DNA of 64,000 bases from Ruminobacter sp964520475 (GTDB lineage: Bacteria; Pseudomonadota; Gammaproteobacteria; Enterobacterales; Succinivibrionaceae). The stretch covers positions 1 to 64,000 of the forward strand of contig CAZFNS010000002.1 in assembly GCA_964520475.1 (NCBI GenBank). Reading direction: 5' to 3'. Below are positions 44,690 to 54,595 of the stretch, one piece after another (position 1 is the stretch's first letter; each line of letters opens with the position of its first letter). Made by a program: the position numbers and the translations under genes. The notes beneath the pieces were generated by a model, which was not told the origin of the DNA, searched no databases, and saw nothing but the letters and a program-made list of their open reading frames with translations.

Positions 44690-45715
44690 CTACTCCCCCG
44701 CCCGTCCGCCGGGTTCTTCCTTCCCGGGCAGCGCCACGTCGCCCGCGGGATTGTGCGTCACCCTGGACGCGGCGTTCTTGTACACGTTCTCGAGGATGTA
44801 CACCGGCCGCCCCTTCACCTCGATGAAGATGCGCGACACGTACTCGCCGAGGATGCCCACGGAAATGAGCTGGACGGAGCCGAGAAAGAGGATCACGCAC
44901 ATCATGGAGGCGTAGCCCGGCACCCTCGTGCCGTTCAGCAGGGTCTCGGTGATGATGTAAAGCATGTACGACACGGCGACGCAGGCGAGGAGCCCGCCGA
45001 TGTAGCTCCAGATCCGGAGCGGCATGCTCGAGAACCCGACGATGCCGTCGAGCGCGAAGTTCCAGAGCTTCCAGTAGTTGAACTTGGACTTGCCGTCGAG
45101 CCGCGGCGGCCGTTCGTACGGAACCCCGAGGGAGGAGAACCCCGCCCAGGCGAAGATCCCCTTCATGAAGCGGTTCTTCTCCGGGAGGGCGTTGATCGCG
45201 TCGACCACGCGCCGGTCGATCAGGCGGAAGTCCCCGGCGTTGACCGGGATCTCCACCTTGTAGGTCATGGCGTTGAACACCCGGTAGAAGGCCCCGGCGG
45301 TGAGCCGCTTGAGCGGCGTGTCCTTCGAGCGGTCGACCCTGACCCCGTAGACCATGTCGTAGCCGTGCTCCAGCCATTCCCCGACGAAGCGCAGGATGAG
45401 CTCCGGGGGATCCTGCAGATCCACGTCGATGGGCACCACGGCGTCCCCGGCGGCCTGCTTAAGGCCCGCGGTCATGGCGGCCTCCTTCCCGAAATTGCGC
45501 GAGAGGCTCGCCATGGCGACCTTCGGGTCGGCCGCGATCAGCTCCTTGACGATGTCGGGCGAGCCGTCCCGGCTGCCGTCGTTCACGAACAGGATCTCGT
45601 AATGCCCCTCGATGGGCTTGAGGGCGGCGGTGACGGCGCGGTAAAAATTGTTTATCGCCTCCCGCTCGTTGTAGACGGGAACGAGGAGGGTGACGAAATA
45701 ATTTTCCTTATCCAT
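44690..45715 (-). CDS. GtrB/DPM-like polyprenyl-phosphate glycosyltransferase (GT2)
   Basis: 341 residues. N-terminal GT2 domain: LLVPVYNEREAINNFY, EILFVNDGSRDGS, DXD-type metal site in VPIDVDLQDPPELI, and NAGDFRLIDRRV. Two C-terminal helices (about 235-300) are as in bactoprenol glucosyltransferase GtrB. It should load a sugar onto undecaprenyl phosphate on the cytosolic face, for flipping by the GtrA-like protein encoded next. Which sugar is used cannot be told. Confidence 0.9.
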   Translation of the reverse strand: MDKENYFVTLLVPVYNEREAINNFYRAVTAALKPIEGHYEILFVNDGSRDGSPDIVKELIAADPKVAMASLSRNFGKEAAMTAGLKQAAGDAVVPIDVDLQDPPELILRFVGEWLEHGYDMVYGVRVDRSKDTPLKRLTAGAFYRVFNAMTYKVEIPVNAGDFRLIDRRVVDAINALPEKNRFMKGIFAWAGFSSLGVPYERPPRLDGKSKFNYWKLWNFALDGIVGFSSMPLRIWSYIGGLLACVAVSYMLYIITETLLNGTRVPGYASMMCVILFLGSVQLISVGILGEYVSRIFIEVKGRPVYILENVYKNAASRVTHNPAGDVALPGKEEPGGRAGE

Positions 45716-45739
45716 GCTTGGGATCCTCCCGGTAAAAAA

Positions 45740-46345
45740 TCACAGCGGAATGTCCGGCTCCGGCGCGCCGGAACCCGGGCCGGCGCCGGTTCGGTCCGGC
45801 CCGGCGGAAGTCAGGCCCAGGGCGCAGACGCGGACGGGCAGGCTGGCGCTCAGCGGCACGCGGTTCACCGCGGCGGGGCCGGCCCTGAGCAGTTTCGGAT
45901 CCACCGGCAGGTACAGCTCGTAGCCGCCGGGATCGGCGAGAAACGCCTTGGCTTTCCCGCCGAGCGTGATCAGGGTGTCCCCGGAGTCGGTCGCGAGCCT
46001 CAGGCGGAGCCAGAGCTGCTCCGGCACGCGATACAGCTTGAAAATCAGGCCGCCGCGCCCGGCGAAGGTCATGCCGGAGCCGTCCGAGGCCGGCGCGGAG
46101 AACCCCGGCTTCGCGAGGAAGTACGGGCGCTCCACGGTGACGTCGTACACGCGCCCGGGAACCACGTACATGGACTGGTACTTGTTCCAGAACCGGACCT
46201 GCTTGTCGAGATAGTAGTATCTGAACGAATCGGAAACGTCCCGGCGCGCGTTCAGGCCGAGCACGTAAAGGTAGTAGCAGCCGATCGCCAGGATCAGCCC
46301 GGCTAACGCCGCCGCGTAGAGAATTTTGCCCGAGCGCGTGACCAA
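45740..46345 (-). CDS. Membrane-anchored protein of unknown function, glycosyltransfer cluster
   Basis: 201 residues from a TTG at 46345 with GGGAG nine bases upstream. One N-terminal helix (about 9-31), then an extracytoplasmic beta-rich domain (YVVPGRVYDVTVERPYFL, GGLIFKLYRVPEQLWLRLRL) and a Pro/Gly tail. It precedes the GT2 gene by 24 bp on the same strand, so it may be part of the glycosylation unit. Not recognised. Confidence 0.65.
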   Translation of the reverse strand: MVTRSGKILYAAALAGLILAIGCYYLYVLGLNARRDVSDSFRYYYLDKQVRFWNKYQSMYVVPGRVYDVTVERPYFLAKPGFSAPASDGSGMTFAGRGGLIFKLYRVPEQLWLRLRLATDSGDTLITLGGKAKAFLADPGGYELYLPVDPKLLRAGPAAVNRVPLSASLPVRVCALGLTSAGPDRTGAGPGSGAPEPDIPL

Positions 46346-46394
46346 TCGGCGAATCTCCCTTGCTTTAACGCCCCGCCCCCGGCCGGTTCCCCGC

Positions 46395-47051
46395 CTAATC
46401 GGTCAGGAACTCGTGCCTCGAGGCCGGATTGAATTTGAAATAGCCGCCCAGCGCGGTGGTCGTGGTCTCGCTGGTGGCGTCCCGCACGCCCCGCGCCTTG
46501 ACGCAGTAGTGGACGGCCGTGATCGTCACGGCCACGTTCGGCGTGTCGAGCAGGGTCTGCAGCGCCACCAGGATCTGCTGGGTGAGGCGCTCCTGGACCT
46601 GGGGCCGGCGCGCGAAGAACTCCACGATGCGGTTTATCTTGGACAGCCCGATGATCTTGCGCGCGGGCAGGTAGGCGACCTTCGCCTTCCCGTCGATGGT
46701 CACGAAATGGTGCTCGCAGGTGCTGGTAAGGGTGATGTTTCTCACCTTGACCATTTCGTCCGCTTTCATTTTGTTCTCGATCAGGGTGATCTCGGGGAAA
46801 TTGGCGTAGTCGAGCCCGGAAAAGATCTCGTTGACGTACATCTTGGCGATGCGGTACGGGGTGCGGCGGAGGCTGTCGTCCGCGCGGTCGAGGCCGAGCA
46901 CGTCCATGATCGCCCCGATGTGGGCCTCGATGGCCGTTCTCTGATCGTCGTGGGACATCTCCACGGGAACGCGGGGAGTCTCCAGACCCTTCGCGAGCAG
47001 AGCGTCGCGGACCATCGCCGCCTCCCTGCTTATTTCGCCCAATCCGTTCAT
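46395..47051 (-). CDS. folE: GTP cyclohydrolase I
   Basis: 218 residues. It converts GTP to dihydroneopterin triphosphate, used for folate and, through the queDEC products in this window, for queuosine. Zinc ligands C112 and H115 in TSTCEHHFVTIDG and C183 in VHYCVKARGVRD. LRRTPYRIAKMYVNEIFSGLDY and IGLSKINRIVEFFARRPQVQ are family motifs. ATG 47051 has GGAGG seven bases upstream. Confidence 0.96.
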   Translation of the reverse strand: MNGLGEISREAAMVRDALLAKGLETPRVPVEMSHDDQRTAIEAHIGAIMDVLGLDRADDSLRRTPYRIAKMYVNEIFSGLDYANFPEITLIENKMKADEMVKVRNITLTSTCEHHFVTIDGKAKVAYLPARKIIGLSKINRIVEFFARRPQVQERLTQQILVALQTLLDTPNVAVTITAVHYCVKARGVRDATSETTTTALGGYFKFNPASRHEFLTD

Positions 47052-47160
47052 TTCCGGCCTCCGCGCCGCCGCCCAAAACTCCCCGTATTTTACCCCAAAA
47101 TCAGAAACATGTCACAAAATTTTCGGGAGCGGCGCCGGGCCGGGGACGGGGGAAAACGCC

Positions 47161-49005
<1,845 letters not shown>

Positions 49006-49215
49006 TCTCTGTCGGTCTCATCCGGCCGCCCGATCCGGGGGCGGAGGGCCCGGGGCGCGGCGGTCACGATCTTATATTATAGGATATCCGCCCCCGTTTT
49101 AAAATAACGCCCGCGGGCGGACAATTTTCGCGCGCCGGCGCTCCCCGCCCCTTACAGAACCGCGCGGTTTGGCTATAATTACAGGCAGGGGAATCCGGGA
49201 AACGGGGAGAGAGAC

Positions 49216-49770
49216 ATGACGACTTACGCGGTTTTATCGGACGTGCACGGCGACGCCGCCAATCTGGAGCGGGCCCTCGCCCTGTCGGAACGCCATGGCG
49301 CGGACTATTTCATCTTCCTCGGCGATTTCCTGAACCACGGCCCGCGCAACGGCCTGCCCTCCCCCTACGATCCGATGCACATCGTGAACCTGCTCAACTC
49401 CCTCAAGGAGAAGATCATCGCCGTGCGCGGCAACTGCGACAGCGAGGTCGACTACGCCCTGCTCGAGTTCCCCCTCGACGCGACCTACAACACCATGATC
49501 ATCAACGACCGCAAGGCCTTCATGACCCACGGGCACCGCTACCGCGCCTCGGACGCGGAGTACATCGGCCTCGGTCCGGGCGACATCTTCATGAGCGGCC
49601 ACACCCACATGCCCGTCCTCAGGAAGAACCCGGCGGGCGTCTACATCCTGAACCCCGGCTCGATAACCTTCCCCCGCGGCGGCAGCGAAAAATCAATGGC
49701 CTTCATCACCCCGGAGGACATCCGGGTGGTAAGTCTGCGCGGCGAGGTCCTCATGCGGGAGGTTTTCTGA
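49216..49770 (+). CDS. yfcE: YfcE-like metallophosphodiesterase
   Basis: 184 residues, MJ0936/YfcE family. Metal motifs in order: LSDVHGD (D9, H11), FLGDFLNHGP, AVRGNCDSEVD, THGHRY and MSGHTHMPV. ATG 49216 follows GGGGAGAGA. E. coli YfcE hydrolyses phosphodiesters such as bis-pNPP; the physiological substrate is unknown. Single gene followed by the initiator tRNA locus. Confidence 0.88.
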   Translation: MTTYAVLSDVHGDAANLERALALSERHGADYFIFLGDFLNHGPRNGLPSPYDPMHIVNLLNSLKEKIIAVRGNCDSEVDYALLEFPLDATYNTMIINDRKAFMTHGHRYRASDAEYIGLGPGDIFMSGHTHMPVLRKNPAGVYILNPGSITFPRGGSEKSMAFITPEDIRVVSLRGEVLMREVF

Positions 49771-49862
49771 GCGGCGGGACCCGCCCGGGCGGCCCGGAAC
49801 CCCCGCGGCGGGGCAAATTTCGGGCGGATCGGCCCGAGGGGCGGCCCGTTCGGGAAAAAAAG

Positions 49863-49890
49863 TTGCAACAAAAAGTTTTTGTGATATGAT
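49863..49890 (+). promoter_or_regulatory. Promoter of the initiator tRNA operon
   Basis: TTGCAA (49863-49868), 16-bp spacer, TATGAT (49885-49890), with an A/T-rich spacer. TSS would be near 49897, about 10 nt before the tRNA. Confidence 0.65.
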
Positions 49891-49907
49891 GTACTCACTT
49901 TCGCGGA

Positions 49908-49981
<74 letters not shown>

Positions 49982-50035
49982 CCGAAGCGAAGGTCCGTCA
50001 AGCGCGCCGCGAGGCGCGTCCCCTTTTTCCGAAGA

Positions 50036-50112
<77 letters not shown>

Positions 50113-50355
50113 CTTCGAACTTTTACTTACCGGTTTGTTTGTCCGCCGCGGCGGCTCGCCGCGCCCGCGCGGCCCGTTCCGCCGCGCGCCGCTCCGCGAA
50201 AACGCCCCGTTTCTCTTGACCGCCCGGCCGCGCCGGGGCTAATCTTTTAAGGCGGGCCCGGCCGGTTCCCCGGGCGGGCCGGCGGAACGCGGGAAACCGC
50301 GGCGGGCGGCGCGCCCGGACGCGGCGCGAATAAAAGACAAAAAAGGAACAACGAC

Positions 50356-51507
50356 ATGCTCAGACAACTGTTATCCCTGGCGGCGCTCCTCGTTTTCGCG
50401 CTGGGCGCGGCCGGCGCCGGCGCGGCCGAAGCGGACCGGATACCCGCGAAAGGCTTCGCGGTTTACTCGAACACCGACAACTTCCACCCGTTCAGCTTCT
50501 CGCGGCGCGCGGTCGGCGACGACGACGTTTTAATCGAGATCATGTACGCCGGCATCTGCCACAGCGACATCCACAAGGTTAAGGGCGAATTCGGCGGGGC
50601 CCGCTACCCGCTCGTGCCCGGGCACGAGATCGCGGGCACGGTGGTGCGGACCGGCAAGAACGTCACCCGGTTCAAACCCGGCGACTACGCGGGGATCGGC
50701 TGTATGGTCGACTCCTGCGGCGAGTGCGAGTTCTGCATGGCGGGCCGGGAGCAGTTCTGCGCGAAGGGCGCCGCCTTCACCTACAGCAGCGTGGACAAGT
50801 ACCACGGCAACGAGGTCACCCAGGGCGGGTACTCGGACAAGATCGTGGTCGACGAGAAGTTCGCGATCAAGATCCCCAAGGAAGCCGACATGAAGAGAGT
50901 GGCCCCGCTCCTCTGCGCGGGCATCACCACCTACTCCCCGATTAAGTTCTCCAAAGTCAAAAAAGGCGACAAAACCGCGGTCGTCGGGCTCGGCGGCCTC
51001 GGGCACATGGCCCTCAAGTACATGGTCAAGCTGGGCGCGGAGGTGACGGTGTTCGAAATCACCGACGCCAAAAAGGATGCGGCCCTCAAACTCGGCGCCG
51101 CGAACTACGTTAACGTGAACGGCGGCGGCGACCCGAAGGCCTACGCGAACACCTTCGATTTCGTCATCAGCACGGTGCCGTTCGACTACGAGCCCGCCGT
51201 GTACCTCAAGACGCTCAAGCCGGGCGGGGAGATGGCGATCGTGGGCCTGCCCCGGAACTCGGGCATCGGCGTCGGCTCTCTGGTGTCCGGCGCGGGCAAA
51301 AAGGTCTACGGGTCCCTCATCGGCGGCATCCCGGAGACCCAGGAGATGATCGATTATTCGGTGCAGAACGGGATCTATCCCGACGTGGAGGTCATCCCGG
51401 CCGAGGCCGCGGCCATCGACAAGGCTTACAGGAACGTCGAGAAAGGCGAGGTCAAGTTCAGGTACGTCATCGACATGTCGACCCTCAGGGTCGAGGATTT
51501 CGACTGA
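50356..51507 (+). CDS. Zinc alcohol dehydrogenase (CAD/YahK type) with a signal peptide
   Basis: 383 residues. From residue 28 on it is a normal cinnamyl-alcohol-type MDR: catalytic zinc ligands C68 (ICHSDIHKVKGEFG) and H90/E91 (VPGHEIAGTVV), structural zinc C121-x2-C124-x2-C127-x7-C135, and cofactor loop VVGLGGLGHMALKYM. In front is a Sec-type leader, RQLLSLAALLVFALGAAGAGAAEA, cleaved probably after AGA/AEA. ATG 50356 follows AAAGGAAC, so the leader appears to be translated. A periplasmic location is puzzling for a dinucleotide-dependent enzyme. Confidence 0.85.
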   Translation: MLRQLLSLAALLVFALGAAGAGAAEADRIPAKGFAVYSNTDNFHPFSFSRRAVGDDDVLIEIMYAGICHSDIHKVKGEFGGARYPLVPGHEIAGTVVRTGKNVTRFKPGDYAGIGCMVDSCGECEFCMAGREQFCAKGAAFTYSSVDKYHGNEVTQGGYSDKIVVDEKFAIKIPKEADMKRVAPLLCAGITTYSPIKFSKVKKGDKTAVVGLGGLGHMALKYMVKLGAEVTVFEITDAKKDAALKLGAANYVNVNGGGDPKAYANTFDFVISTVPFDYEPAVYLKTLKPGGEMAIVGLPRNSGIGVGSLVSGAGKKVYGSLIGGIPETQEMIDYSVQNGIYPDVEVIPAEAAAIDKAYRNVEKGEVKFRYVIDMSTLRVEDFD

Positions 51508-51566
51508 CGGAAGACCGGACGCCCCGGGGCCCCTTTCGCCCCGGCGGCGTTCCGCCGGAACGCGCG

Positions 51567-51626
51567 GGCGCCGCGCCTTGAACCCTCCGTCCGCCGCCGG
51601 AGCGGGAAGGTTCAAAGCGCGGCGCC
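51567..51626. repeat. Large inverted repeat between convergent genes
   Basis: Two 18-bp arms (51567-51584 and 51609-51626) of the form GGCGCCGCGCCTTGAACC and its complement with one mismatch, separated by 24 bp. It lies between the adh and GNAT stop codons. No T-run follows, so it is a possible Rho-blocking or mRNA-end hairpin serving both genes. Confidence 0.7.
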
Positions 51627-51662
51627 TTGCGCTTCGAAACGGCCGGGAAGCGGGACGGGGCC

Positions 51663-52178
51663 TCACGCCCGGGCCGGCCCGACCTCGTACGTCATGACGT
51701 AGTCGTCCATGACGTAGCCGTTCCCGATGTCGGAAACGACGGCGTCGGTCACCGCGAAGCGCCATTTCTTATAGGCCGCGATGGCGTTGGCGTTGTATTT
51801 GTTCACCGTGAGGACAATCTTCGCGCGGCCGTTTTCCCGCGCGAAATCCGCGATCAGGGGAAAGGCCGCGGTCGCGACGCCCCGGTGCCGGAAGGCCCGG
51901 CTCACGTAGAGCTTCGACAGAAAAAGATAGCCGTCTTTCAGGCTGAGGCCCGTGTACCCGGCCGTCTCGCCGTCGCAGAGAATGTAGAAATAGACGTAGT
52001 TCTCCCGCTCGATCTGCTCGGCGATCGCCCGGGGCGACTGAAATTTTTCGATCATGTACTCGGGCTGGCCCTCGGGCAGGATCCCCACCCAGTATTCGGT
52101 CCAGATCGCCCTGGCGAGCTCCCCGAGCCGCGCGATCTCTTCGGGCGTCGTCCCCGCCTTTTTCAGGGTAACTTCCAT
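51663..52178 (-). CDS. GNAT family N-acetyltransferase
   Basis: 171 residues. GNAT fold with the acetyl-CoA loop region LYVSRAFRHRGVATAAFPLI (R/Q-x-x-G-x-A type) near residue 95, then IVLTVNKYNANAIAAYKKWRF. Similar to spermidine/spermine-type acetyltransferases, but the substrate is not readable. ATG 52178 has GGAGGAGGAGA upstream. It lies 80 bp downstream of the leuA fusion on the same strand, beyond a terminator. Confidence 0.85.
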   Translation of the reverse strand: MEVTLKKAGTTPEEIARLGELARAIWTEYWVGILPEGQPEYMIEKFQSPRAIAEQIERENYVYFYILCDGETAGYTGLSLKDGYLFLSKLYVSRAFRHRGVATAAFPLIADFARENGRAKIVLTVNKYNANAIAAYKKWRFAVTDAVVSDIGNGYVMDDYVMTYEVGPARA

Positions 52179-52204
52179 TTTCCGTCTCCTCCTCCCCGCC
52201 GGAC

Positions 52205-52247
52205 AAAAAACAGGCCCGCGGCGCCGGCGGGGCCGGGGCCGCGGGTC
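52205..52247 (-). terminator. Intrinsic terminator of the leuA-araC fusion
   Basis: Minus-strand stem CCCGCGGC / GCCGCGGG (52238-52245 with 52215-52222), then CCTG and TTTTTT (52205-52210). Confidence 0.75.
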
Positions 52248-52258
52248 CGGGATCCGCG

Positions 52259-54259
52259 CTACCTGATGGTCTGGTTGAGGTTCCGGTACTGCATCGGGGT
52301 CATGTCGAAGAACTTCTTGAACACCCTGATGAAGTGCTCGACGTTGGGGTACCCGATCGCGTACGAAATGTTCTCGACCGTCATGTTGCGGTTCTTGAGG
52401 AGCGTCTTGGCCTTCTTCAGCCGGATCGACGTCAGGTGCTCGCCGAAGGTCTTGCCGGACTTATCCTTTATATATTTGGATATGTACGGCGCCGAGAGGT
52501 TGAAGTACGAAGCCATGTCCTCGAGCGTGATGTCCTGGTAGTTGGCCTGGATGTAGTTGATCATGGCGATCAGCCGGTCGTCCCGGATCAGGCAGCTGTT
52601 CTGCAGAATGGGGAGCTTGTTCACCGCCACGACCAGCGCGTTGATGGAGGCCTTGATGATGTCCTCGTCGAGCCCCGCGCCCCAGTAGCCGGTCCCGTTG
52701 CAGGTGATGCCCACGTAGGCCATGGCCTTCGAGGACGTCCCCTTGGAGATGGCGTGCTCCTCGTACACGGACAGCTCGTAGCTGATCCCGAAGTACTGCT
52801 TGATGGCGTTGCTCACCGCGTCGAGGCGGCCGTTGCCGTTAGCGGCCACGACCGACTTCTTCTCCCCGCAGCTGATGGTGGCCTCGGCCATGATGCCGTC
52901 GGTCTGCTTGAAATGGCACTCCGGGATCGTGAAATTGGGCGTGAAGGTTATGTAGTTCTCCGCGAAGATCTCGTACACCCACTGGGGCGAAAGCTCCTTG
53001 TGCTGCTCGTCGGAAACGTGCTTGACGGCGTACCCGACCTCCTCGCGCATCTTGAGCGGGATGTTGAGCGAGAAGTTGTGGGAGAGGATGTAGGACACCC
53101 CGCCCTTGCCCGACTGGCTGTTGATCCTGATGACGTCCGAATCGTACGTCCGGCCGACGTCCTCGGGATCCACGGGCAGATACGGGACGTTCCACTTGGC
53201 GAGCTTCTTTTCCTCGCGCCAGGCCATGCCCTTGGCGATGGCGTCCTGGTGCGAGCCGCTGAACGCCGTGAACACCAGATCCCCTCCGTAGGGCTGCCGC
53301 TCGTAGACGCGCATGCCGGTGAGCTTCTCGTAGGTCGCCCGGATCTTCGGCAGATCGGAGAAATCGAGGCCGGGATCGACGCCGTAGGTGTACATGTTCA
53401 TGGCGAGGGTGATGATGTCGACGTTGCCGGTGCGCTCGCCGTTGCCGAACAGGGTGCCCTCGATGCGGTCGGCCCCCGCGAGCACGCCGAGCTCGGCGTC
53501 GGCCACGGCGCAGCCCCGGTCATTGTGCGGGTGCAGGCTCAGGACCACGCTCCCGCGGTTGGCGAGGTTGCGGGAAATGTACTCGATCTGGGAGGCGAAC
53601 ACGTGCGGCATCGCGGTTTCCACCGTGGCCGGGATATTGACGATCGCCTTATGCTCCGGGGTCGGGCGCCACACGTCGAGCACGGCGTTGCACACCTCGA
53701 GGGCGTAGTCGACCTCCGTGCCGTGGAAGCTTTCCGGGCTGTACTCGAATGAATAGTTGCCGTCCGTCTCCGCGGTGAGATCCCTGAGGAGCTTAGCGCC
53801 GTCCACGGCCAGCTGCCTGATGTGGTCGCGGTCCATTTTGAAGACCTGCTCGCGCTGCGCCACCGAGGTGGAGTTGTAGAGGTGCACGACCGCGCGCGGC
53901 GCCCCTTTGAGGGCTTCGAACGTCTTCCTGATGATGTGCTCGCGGGCCTGGGTCAGAACCTGGATGGTGACGTCGGCGGGGATCATGTTCCGCTCGATCA
54001 GCGCCCGGAGGAAATTGAACTCCGTTTCGGAGGCCGCGGGGAAGCCCACCTCGATCTCCTTGAAGCCCACGGCGGTGAGCATCCGGAAAAATTCCAGCTT
54101 CTCGTCGAGCCCCATCGGCTCGATTAAGGCCTGGTTGCCGTCGCGCAGGTCGACCGAGCACCACACGGGGGCCTTGTCGATGTGATCCCGGCGCGCCCAG
54201 TCGAAGCCGGGCGCCGGGGGCAGAAAGTACTGGCGTTCGTATTTCTCGAAGTTTTTCAT
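52259..54259 (-). CDS. leuA: 2-isopropylmalate synthase fused to an AraC-type DNA-binding domain
   Basis: 666 residues. Residues 1-550 form a complete LeuA of the ~560-residue class (LeuA2): VDLRDGNQALI (36-46), SLHPHNDRG with metal ligands H243/H245, FGNGERTGN with N273, and the C-terminal leucine-binding regulatory domain (about 445-550, ECHFKQTDGIMAEATISCG). It condenses acetyl-CoA with 2-oxoisovalerate in leucine synthesis. Residues 560-666 form a full AraC/XylS two-helix-turn-helix domain: first HTH 578-600 (LEDMASYFNLSAPYISKYI), second 628-650, ending in FDMTPMQYRN. Start ATG 54259 follows AGGAGT. No frameshift separates the parts. No other leu gene is adjacent. It could be a leucine-responsive enzyme-regulator. 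Confidence 0.93.
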   Translation of the reverse strand: MKNFEKYERQYFLPPAPGFDWARRDHIDKAPVWCSVDLRDGNQALIEPMGLDEKLEFFRMLTAVGFKEIEVGFPAASETEFNFLRALIERNMIPADVTIQVLTQAREHIIRKTFEALKGAPRAVVHLYNSTSVAQREQVFKMDRDHIRQLAVDGAKLLRDLTAETDGNYSFEYSPESFHGTEVDYALEVCNAVLDVWRPTPEHKAIVNIPATVETAMPHVFASQIEYISRNLANRGSVVLSLHPHNDRGCAVADAELGVLAGADRIEGTLFGNGERTGNVDIITLAMNMYTYGVDPGLDFSDLPKIRATYEKLTGMRVYERQPYGGDLVFTAFSGSHQDAIAKGMAWREEKKLAKWNVPYLPVDPEDVGRTYDSDVIRINSQSGKGGVSYILSHNFSLNIPLKMREEVGYAVKHVSDEQHKELSPQWVYEIFAENYITFTPNFTIPECHFKQTDGIMAEATISCGEKKSVVAANGNGRLDAVSNAIKQYFGISYELSVYEEHAISKGTSSKAMAYVGITCNGTGYWGAGLDEDIIKASINALVVAVNKLPILQNSCLIRDDRLIAMINYIQANYQDITLEDMASYFNLSAPYISKYIKDKSGKTFGEHLTSIRLKKAKTLLKNRNMTVENISYAIGYPNVEHFIRVFKKFFDMTPMQYRNLNQTIR

Positions 54260-54388
54260 GGTTGGCGACTCCTTTTTTCGTCTCTCCGCCGGCCCGGCGG
54301 TAGCCCGGGAGGCGGCAAAGCCGCGCCTCGGCGCGCGGATTGTTCGCGTCAAAGCGCTTTATTAAAATAAATCAACGGATTTGACTTA

Positions 54389-54416
54389 ATTTTATCATGC
54401 CCCGAAAATATTACAA
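54389..54416 (-). promoter_or_regulatory. Candidate promoter of leuA-araC
   Basis: TTGTAA (54411-54416), 16-bp spacer, TAAAAT (54389-54394). Predicted TSS near 54382, giving a leader of about 120 nt. The -35 overlaps one arm of the direct repeat. Confidence 0.5.
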
Positions 54417-54453
54417 TGATTATATTTAATCTGTTGTATTGATATTTTTTAAT
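54411..54453 (-). repeat. Imperfect direct repeat, candidate AraC-type operator
   Basis: Two 20-bp segments, 54411-54430 and 54434-54453, match at 14 of 20 positions and start 23 bp apart (shared pattern TT--A-TGAT--T-TTTAAT on the plus strand). Tandem same-orientation sites about two helical turns apart, reaching the -35, are the usual arrangement for AraC-family activators. The AT-richness makes chance similarity possible. Confidence 0.35.
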
Positions 54454-54595
54454 ATAAAACGACCCCGACGCGTATACTTTTTATAAAAACGGGGTATTCG
54501 GGGAAATTGCGGGGAACGGGCGGGATTTTTCCGCCCGCGGAGGGACGGCGCGGAGCCGGGGCGCGGGCGCGCGCCGGCCCCGGGAGGCGTCCCGG

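Larger units (their letters stand above)
54260..54595. other. Control region between nrdG and leuA-araC
   Basis: 336 bp, no gene. The leuA-proximal half is GC-rich; 54351-54490 is strongly AT-rich and contains a candidate promoter, an imperfect direct repeat and a palindrome AAAGCGCTTT (54351-54360). No leader peptide rich in Leu codons and no T-tailed attenuator were found, so classical leucine attenuation is not supported. Confidence 0.6.
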
